From a bacterium UBP2_UBA5202 (GTDB lineage Bacteria > Edwardsbacteria > AC1 > EtOH8), in contig DHVS01000026.1 in assembly GCA_002412795.1 (NCBI GenBank), forward strand, positions 5,385-69,384: DNA of 64,000 nucleotides, in the 5' to 3' direction. Shown piece by piece: positions 59,247 through 64,000 of the stretch (position 1 is its first letter; every line of letters begins with the position of its first letter). The notes under the pieces are model-generated. The model did not search any database, was not told the origin of the DNA, and saw only the letters and a list, made by a program, of their open reading frames with translations. A program made the translations under genes and the position numbers.

Positions 59247-60527
59247 ATGTCAAACATCACCAAAATCTGGGCCCGGCAGATAATAGACTCCCGGGGCAAC
59301 CCCACCGTGGAGGTGGACTGCCACCTGGCTGACGGAAGTTTCGGCCGGGCCGCTGTGCCTTCGGGCGCCTCCACCGGCCAGCACGAGGCGCTGGAGCTCC
59401 GGGACGGCGACCCCAAAATGTTCGGCGGCAAGGGGGTCAAAAAGGCGGTGGACAATGTCAATAAGATCATCGCCCCGGCTTTGACGGGAATGGACGCCAG
59501 GGAACAGGCGAAGATAGACCGGGCCATGATCGATCTGGACGGCACCCCGGCCAAATCCAAACTGGGGGCCAACGCCATTCTGGGGGTCAGCCTGGCCGCG
59601 GCCCGGGCGGCCGCCGGTTCGGTGGGCCTGCCCCTCTACCGCTACCTGGGCGGGATAGATGCCCGCACCCTGCCGGTGCCGATGATGAACATCATGAACG
59701 GGGGAGCCCACGCCAACTGGCAGGGCACCGACCTGCAGGAATTCATGATCGCGCCGGTGGGCGCGCCAAGCTTCCACGAGGCCGTGCGGTGGGGGTCCGA
59801 GACCTATCAGGCCCTGAAGGGCGTGCTTAAGGACAAGGGCCATTCCGTCGGGGTCGGCGACGAGGGCGGCTTCGCCCCGGCTTTAAAGAAGAACCACGAA
59901 GCCATCGAGCTGATCATCACGGCCATCGAGAAGGCCGGCTACAAACCGGGACTGGATATCTGCATCGCCCTGGATCCAGCGGCCAGCGGGTTCTACCAGG
60001 ACGGTTTGTACAATCTGCGCACCGAAGGACGAAAGATCACTTCGAAAGAGATGGTGGACATGTACGACGGCTGGATCAAACAATACCCCATCATCTCCAT
60101 CGAGGACGGCCTGGCCGAAGACGACTGGGAAGGTTTCGCTTTGCACAACCGGGTGCTGGGAGGCCGGATCCAGCTGGTCGGCGATGATATCTTCGTCACC
60201 AACGTCGAACGCATCGCCCGGGGCATAACCGAGAAGTCCGCCAACTCGGTCCTGATCAAGCTTAACCAGATCGGCACCCTGACCGAAACGATCTCCGCCA
60301 TCCGGATGGCGTTCCAGGCCGGATGGACCGCGATGGTATCCCACCGCAGCGGCGAGACGGTGGACAGCTTCATCGCCGACCTGACCGTGGCCATGGGGAC
60401 CGGCCAGCTTAAGACCGGCGCCCCCTGCCGCTCGGAACGGGTGGAGAAATACAACCAGCTGATGAGGATCGAAGAGGAACTGGGCGGGTCCGCCGTTTAC
60501 CCCGGAAAGTCAGCCTTTAAACAGTAA
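59247..60527 (+). CDS. eno: Enolase
   Basis: A 426-residue glycolytic enzyme interconverting 2-phosphoglycerate and phosphoenolpyruvate. ARQIIDSRGNPTVEVDCHL opens the protein. GAHANWQGTDLQEFMIAPVG, the metal ligands in CIALDPAAS, SIEDGLAEDDW and QLVGDDIFVTN, catalytic Lys in VLIKLNQIGTLTE and SHRSGETVDSFIADL complete it. GGAGAGGA precedes the ATG by about 9 bp. It follows lpxH by 39 bp. Confidence 0.98.
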   Translation: MSNITKIWARQIIDSRGNPTVEVDCHLADGSFGRAAVPSGASTGQHEALELRDGDPKMFGGKGVKKAVDNVNKIIAPALTGMDAREQAKIDRAMIDLDGTPAKSKLGANAILGVSLAAARAAAGSVGLPLYRYLGGIDARTLPVPMMNIMNGGAHANWQGTDLQEFMIAPVGAPSFHEAVRWGSETYQALKGVLKDKGHSVGVGDEGGFAPALKKNHEAIELIITAIEKAGYKPGLDICIALDPAASGFYQDGLYNLRTEGRKITSKEMVDMYDGWIKQYPIISIEDGLAEDDWEGFALHNRVLGGRIQLVGDDIFVTNVERIARGITEKSANSVLIKLNQIGTLTETISAIRMAFQAGWTAMVSHRSGETVDSFIADLTVAMGTGQLKTGAPCRSERVEKYNQLMRIEEELGGSAVYPGKSAFKQ

Positions 60528-60635
60528 ATTGTACTTGCTACAAAGGCGCGAAAACACAAAGTATTTCAATACCAGATTAAATTAAATAATTTAATTTTTT
60601 TGGTGTCTTTGTGGCTGAATAGTTGTTAACAGTAA

Positions 60636-60962
60636 ATGAACCGTTCGGCTAAAAATAAAAAGTTCCGCCAAAAGCTGGCCCTGGCCCTGGCCCTGGGGAT
60701 CACCGGAGTGGTGGTGGTTTCCTTTGGCCTGGGGAATTACGGCTGGATCAGGACCATCAAAATGCACAAACGGCAGGCCTCCTTAAAAAGGCAGATAATG
60801 GTCAACCTGGCCCACAACGAGATCCTGAAGCGGGAGATCCGGCTGGTCCGGGAGAACCGGCTGGTGATAGAGGCCCTGGTGCGGGAGAACCTGGGAATGG
60901 TGAAGCCCGGAGAGGTCTCCTACCGCTTTTATTCCTCCGACTCCCTGAACCGTAAACGCTGA
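60636..60962 (+). CDS. FtsB/DivIC-type septum formation initiator
   Basis: A 108-residue bitopic protein. A basic N-terminus, one helix (LALALALGITGVVVVSFGLG) and a coiled coil (KRQASLKRQIMVNLAHNEIL, REIRLVRENRLVIEALVREN) ending LGMVKPGEVSYRF match FtsB/DivIC proteins that link FtsL and FtsQ in the divisome. Placement after enolase is common to ftsB in many genomes. No clear ribosome binding site is seen. Confidence 0.88.
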   Translation: MNRSAKNKKFRQKLALALALGITGVVVVSFGLGNYGWIRTIKMHKRQASLKRQIMVNLAHNEILKREIRLVRENRLVIEALVRENLGMVKPGEVSYRFYSSDSLNRKR

Positions 60963-61003
60963 ACGGCCCGGTAACCGGTGAAATTTTCCGTGAAGGTAAA
61001 AAG

Positions 61004-61040
61004 AAAAGGGCTTTCCCGAAAGACCGGGAAAGCCCTTTTT
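61004..61040. terminator. Bidirectional terminator between ftsB-like gene and the HAMP sensor pair
   Basis: AAAAGGGCTTTCCC pairs with GGGAAAGCCCTTTT across an 8-nt loop and has T-rich flanks on both strands between convergent genes. Confidence 0.9.
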
Positions 61041-61055
61041 GCCATGGCAGAATAA

Positions 61056-61301
61056 CTAGGCCGCCTGAAGGATGGATATTTTTTCCGACAGCTCTTTGGC
61101 CTTGTTCTTGTCGATCAACAGCCCGGCCGAGATCATCACCCAGTGCGAAAGGTCGGGCAGGTGATCCTTTTCCAGATAATCAAAGATCACCCCGTTCATG
61201 TGGCGCTTGGTCTGGCGGTCCAAAAATATCTTGGAGGCCGGGCCCAGATAGGGGGTGGTGGTCTCTAAAACTTTTTGCGCTAATGGTGTCACTGGCGTCA
61301 C
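61056..61301 (-). CDS. Small helical protein paired with a HAMP sensor
   Basis: An 81-residue protein, probably all helical (VLETTTPYLGPASKIFLDRQ, MNGVIFDYLEKDHLPDLSHW, KAKELSEKISILQAA). It has no signal peptide and no recognised family. The start is 2 bp after the stop of the HAMP gene, so it is made together with it. A plausible role is cytoplasmic partner or output of that sensor; this rests on context only. Confidence 0.7.
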   Translation of the reverse strand: MTPVTPLAQKVLETTTPYLGPASKIFLDRQTKRHMNGVIFDYLEKDHLPDLSHWVMISAGLLIDKNKAKELSEKISILQAA

Positions 61302-61303
61302 CT

Positions 61304-62137
61304 TTATTTCTCGCTTTTGTTATGGTTTTCGTCCTGGTTCATCATGATCTTAAGACTGGCCTGCATCCGGGAGAAGGATTCCGCCAGCTCGCCGATCTCG
61401 TCCCGGCGCTTGACGTCCACCATCACGTCCATCTGGCCGTGGCTGATCTTGGTGGCGGTCTGGTTGAGTTTGTTGATGTCCCGGATGATGGTCTTGGAAA
61501 AGATCATCACGATGGCCCCGGCCAGCAGAATGGCTATGCCGATGATGTAAAAGATGGTGTTCTGGATGAACTGCTGGCGGGCTATCACCTCCCGGCTGTC
61601 CATGTCCACTCCCAGCAGCCCCACCGAGTTCCCCAGCGAATCGCGGATGGGGGAGTATCCCGAAAGCACCACACCCCACTGGTCGGTGGTGAATTCCTGG
61701 TCGGCGCTGTTATGTTCAAAGCCCTCCATCAGTTCTTTGAAATTCGGCCCCTGCTCGTAGGCCTCCCCGATGGAGGCCGCGTCCTCCTCGGCCCCGTAGT
61801 CGGCATCGATCACGAATTCCACTCCCTCCCCTGCCCGGCGCATGGTGTATATGTATTTGATATTGGGGTTGTTGGCCCGGATCTTCTGCAGGTATTTTTG
61901 GATATTCAGGTATTCCGTCTTCTGTTCATCCCCGGATTTAAGCCCGGCATGCAGATCCCCGTCCAGCATGGCGGCGGCCGCCGCTGCGGTGGAGCGGAGC
62001 TCGCAGCCCATTTGGGCCTTAAGCGCCTTTTGGGTGGCATCGTAGGTGGTGAAAAAGGCCAGCCCGGCGATCACCACTATCAACAGGACAAAACTGAGGG
62101 TCAGCTTGGTCACCAGGCTATCGATCATTTTGGTCAT
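61304..62137 (-). CDS. Membrane sensor with periplasmic Cache-like domain and HAMP, no output domain
   Basis: A 277-residue protein: TM1 at about 12-31, periplasmic domain 32-188 (KYIYTMRRAGEGVEFVIDAD, VLSGYSPIRDSLGNSVGLLG, a Cache-type strand pair), TM2 191-213 and HAMP 213-265 (IIRDINKLNQTATKISHGQM, KRRDEIGELAESFSRMQASL). It stops about 12 residues after HAMP. A chemoreceptor or kinase would continue here. The 81-residue gene downstream is the only candidate partner. Confidence 0.88.
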   Translation of the reverse strand: MTKMIDSLVTKLTLSFVLLIVVIAGLAFFTTYDATQKALKAQMGCELRSTAAAAAAMLDGDLHAGLKSGDEQKTEYLNIQKYLQKIRANNPNIKYIYTMRRAGEGVEFVIDADYGAEEDAASIGEAYEQGPNFKELMEGFEHNSADQEFTTDQWGVVLSGYSPIRDSLGNSVGLLGVDMDSREVIARQQFIQNTIFYIIGIAILLAGAIVMIFSKTIIRDINKLNQTATKISHGQMDVMVDVKRRDEIGELAESFSRMQASLKIMMNQDENHNKSEK

Positions 62138-62243
62138 AGGGGCTCCTGCGGTTTTGAAGTGTTTTTTTATTATAAGGCAATGGCCCGGCTTTTGTCAAGT
62201 ATAAAAGACGCCGGGCAGGAGAAATACGGGCAGGAGAAATACC

Positions 62244-62272
62244 TTGACACCGGCCCCAAAGTTTGGTATCAT
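62244..62272 (+). promoter_or_regulatory. Promoter of the tRNA(CAT) pair
   Basis: TTGACA (62244-62249) and TATCAT (62267-62272) are 17 bp apart, about 25 bp before the first tRNA gene. The 15-bp sequence GGGCAGGAGAAATAC is tandemly duplicated just upstream (62214-62243). Confidence 0.8.
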
Positions 62273-62296
62273 TAGATTTCACAGTGGAAATACGTC

Positions 62297-62372
<76 letters not shown>

Positions 62373-62492
62373 TTATATTGGGCCTTCTTTGGAAGAGGCC
62401 TTCGGCCCAAGCAGATTTACTTGGGCTTTTGCTTTGGAAGGAACATTCAGGACCACAAGCTGACAACCATGGCCTCAGGATCCTTATAAAGC

Positions 62493-62569
62493 GGCGGCTT
62501 AGCTCAGTTGGTTAGAGCAGCGGAATCATAATCCGCGTGTCCGGGGTTCAAATCCCTGAGCCGCTACCA
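62493..62569 (+). tRNA. tRNA-Met, elongator (CAT)
   Basis: A 77-nt tRNA including CCA. GGCGGCT pairs with AGCCGCT with one G-T at the end. The anticodon stem GCGGA / TCCGC closes loop ATCATAA (anticodon CAT). The body resembles elongator tRNA-Met; an Ile2 tRNA read after lysidine modification is not excluded. Confidence 0.85.
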
Positions 62570-62580
62570 GAATATCTTCA

Positions 62581-62604
62581 AGCCAGACGAAAGTCTGGCT
62601 TTTT
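62581..62604 (+). terminator. Terminator of the tRNA(CAT) operon
   Basis: AGCCAGAC / GTCTGGCT with a GAAA tetraloop is followed by TTTTT, 11 bp past the second tRNA. Confidence 0.9.
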
Positions 62605-62670
62605 TGTTCCACCAGCCCTGCTTGACACAAGCAATAACAGGCACCCAATCAAGCTGGATAATTTTCTTAT

Positions 62671-63906
62671 TCATTTTAATTCCTCGAACTGGGGGGTGCA
62701 TTTTAGCACCTGAAGCCCTTGCGTTGTCCCTTGGACTATATAGAATTTTCCATCGTCATCAAAAGCAGCACGGGCAGTCGCCATGATATTATCATATTTT
62801 TTATAACTAAAGGAATGAATATCTACAATATCGTATTGTCTTTTCATAAAAACAATTTTACCTTTTTCATTTTTAAAAAAAATGTTGCCTGAATTGTCTT
62901 GTGTAGCGATTAACCCGTATTTATTTATTGTTTCTTTAGAATAATATTTTAATAATTTTACTTCTTTTATTTTATTAATTACATCCTTGCTGTCTTTTCG
63001 TTCACTTGCCAAAGATAACGGTATAGAAATAGAATCTGTCCAATGTTTACGTACATAAATGTTCCCTTCACTGTCTTCGCTAAATTTCGAAAGACCAACC
63101 CAAACACCTGGTAATTCAAATTTATCAATAATGTCATTTTTTCTGTTTATCTCTATAAATGCTTGACCACTCATTGGGGCAGAAGAGGTAATGAATATAT
63201 GTCCCCTCGAATCCACACCAATCCCTGTGATTAGTATCCTATCTTTTTCAGATAATTGTACTACTTTCTGAAATTTTCCTTTATTATTGTATACATTTAC
63301 TCTATAATTGTTTTGATCAACAATGTAAATATTACCTTGTTTATCCAAAGCAAGATATGCTATCCAACTGTGTGTTTCATTAATAGGCATCAACTGGAAC
63401 TCCCCCGGCCCATCACCCCACTTGGCTTTGATTAAAACCTTCTTCACATATTTCCCCGGCATACTGTCTTCCTCAGAAGCTGTGTTTTTAGCAACTTCCT
63501 TCAATGGCTTCTGAATTACAGTCCGGTTAACAGGCGACCCCACCAATCTAAATTCCATCCTTTTGCCGCGCTCGTCATTTCCTAAGACGGTATATTTATT
63601 CGGCCCGCCATAAATATACATCGCTTGCCCGGGTATATCGCTCTTGCCATCTGCTACTGCTGGGAGTTTTGTGTTGCAGGGATTGGTATATATTTTCGGT
63701 AAAAGCGTTATAACATCCTTCACTGATGAAGGGTAAATACCGCCGTGGCGATGTGCATAATCCTCAACTGTCAATTGCACAGTATGCATATTACGCTTTA
63801 TGTCCTTGGTTAAGGAATCCGCCTGTGCTTTTTGAGCATGCGTCTTATTGCCAAACAATATTACTAATGTCAAGAATATTGGCATTACGATTTTAAACCG
63901 TTTCAT
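62671..63906 (-). CDS. AT-rich secreted protein: pseudopilin-like segment plus beta-propeller
   Basis: A 411-residue protein. Signal peptide residues 1-24 (IVMPIFLTLVILFGNKTHA). Residues about 36-112 (NMHTVQLTVEDYAHRHGGIY, AVADGKSDIPGQAMYIYGGP) look like the globular part of GspG-type pseudopilins but lack the prepilin helix. From about 150 NHL/6-bladed propeller repeats follow (YLALDKQGNIYIVDQNNYRV, IGVDSRGHIFITSSAPMSG, SEDSEGNIYVRKHW). AGGAAAA supports the start at 63904-63906. Role unknown; the gene is far more AT-rich than its surroundings. Confidence 0.7.
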   Translation of the reverse strand: MKRFKIVMPIFLTLVILFGNKTHAQKAQADSLTKDIKRNMHTVQLTVEDYAHRHGGIYPSSVKDVITLLPKIYTNPCNTKLPAVADGKSDIPGQAMYIYGGPNKYTVLGNDERGKRMEFRLVGSPVNRTVIQKPLKEVAKNTASEEDSMPGKYVKKVLIKAKWGDGPGEFQLMPINETHSWIAYLALDKQGNIYIVDQNNYRVNVYNNKGKFQKVVQLSEKDRILITGIGVDSRGHIFITSSAPMSGQAFIEINRKNDIIDKFELPGVWVGLSKFSEDSEGNIYVRKHWTDSISIPLSLASERKDSKDVINKIKEVKLLKYYSKETINKYGLIATQDNSGNIFFKNEKGKIVFMKRQYDIVDIHSFSYKKYDNIMATARAAFDDDGKFYIVQGTTQGLQVLKCTPQFEELK

Positions 63907-64000
63907 TTCCGTTTTCCTTTTATGATTATATTTCTTACTTTTTTATGAGAGGAGATAAAAAAACCGTCACTACCCTACTGGACTTTGGCAAAATCAGGCA

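Noticed and set aside
62493..62569. tRNA-Ile2 with lysidine at the CAT anticodon
   Set aside because: The body and neighbour (initiator tRNA) fit elongator Met better, though Ile2 cannot be fully excluded.

Overview
The window reads as chromosome of a Gram-negative-type (diderm), probably anaerobic bacterium with a GC-rich, densely coded genome. An outer membrane is implied by LpxH, Lnt, a LolC/E-type permease, an OmpA-family protein, TonB and a TonB-dependent receptor. Electron metabolism is represented by a ferredoxin-dependent 2-oxoacid oxidoreductase (KorAB type), an EtfB and a rubredoxin. Gene content and the many short intergenic repeats resemble uncultivated candidate phyla of the FCB/Edwardsbacteria/TA06 sort. 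That placement is an inference with low confidence, because no rRNA gene is present.

Layout. From 1 to about 30.2 kb everything is on the minus strand: etfB (cut by the window edge), a RelE-type toxin-antitoxin pair, a MATE exporter, rRNA methyltransferase, CDF metal transporter, BipA, a lipoprotein-release permease, LysS, sugar-nucleotide enzymes, an OmpA-family protein, RluD, a chemoreceptor-like/oligopeptide-binding fusion, MurI, a cell-wall amidase, a glycosyltransferase, a FemAB-like transferase and a zinc-ribbon protein. From 30.5 to 39.2 kb the plus strand carries a cobalamin uptake locus: consensus promoter, B12 riboswitch, terminator, btuFCD-like ABC transporter, a YezD-like small protein and a TonB-dependent receptor. 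PurN, Lnt and TonB follow. From 39.2 to 58.3 kb (minus) lie the AddAB recombination nuclease, two tRNA-Ser genes in tandem-repeat arrays, a PAS sensor, KorAB, a metallo-hydrolase, an HD-GYP protein, a membrane glycosyltransferase, rubredoxin and a TolB-like propeller lipoprotein. LpxH, enolase and FtsB/DivIC (plus) follow, then a small HAMP sensor pair (minus), two tRNA genes with CAT anticodons (plus) and a secreted beta-propeller protein (minus).

Genes acting together: the B12 riboswitch, BtuFCD-like transporter, TonB-dependent receptor and TonB form a cobalamin acquisition pathway. AddA and AddB overlap by 4 bp and form one repair complex. KorA and KorB form one enzyme, but their genes are separated by a GxxExxY gene lying between two repeat arrays.

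Most notable: (i) a 1116-residue fusion of two chemoreceptor-tip-like coiled coils with a complete family-5 oligopeptide-binding domain and no signal peptide; (ii) a 666-bp AT-rich cassette bounded by perfect 58-bp direct repeats, each containing a terminator and a -35 box; (iii) the repeat-flanked GxxExxY insertion between korA and korB; (iv) a repeat inserted as an extra arm of the B12 riboswitch; (v) paired tandem arrays trailing two tRNA-Ser genes; (vi) short palindromic repeats translated inside korA. Several AT-rich single genes encoding exported proteins interrupt the GC-rich backbone and look like acquired cargo.
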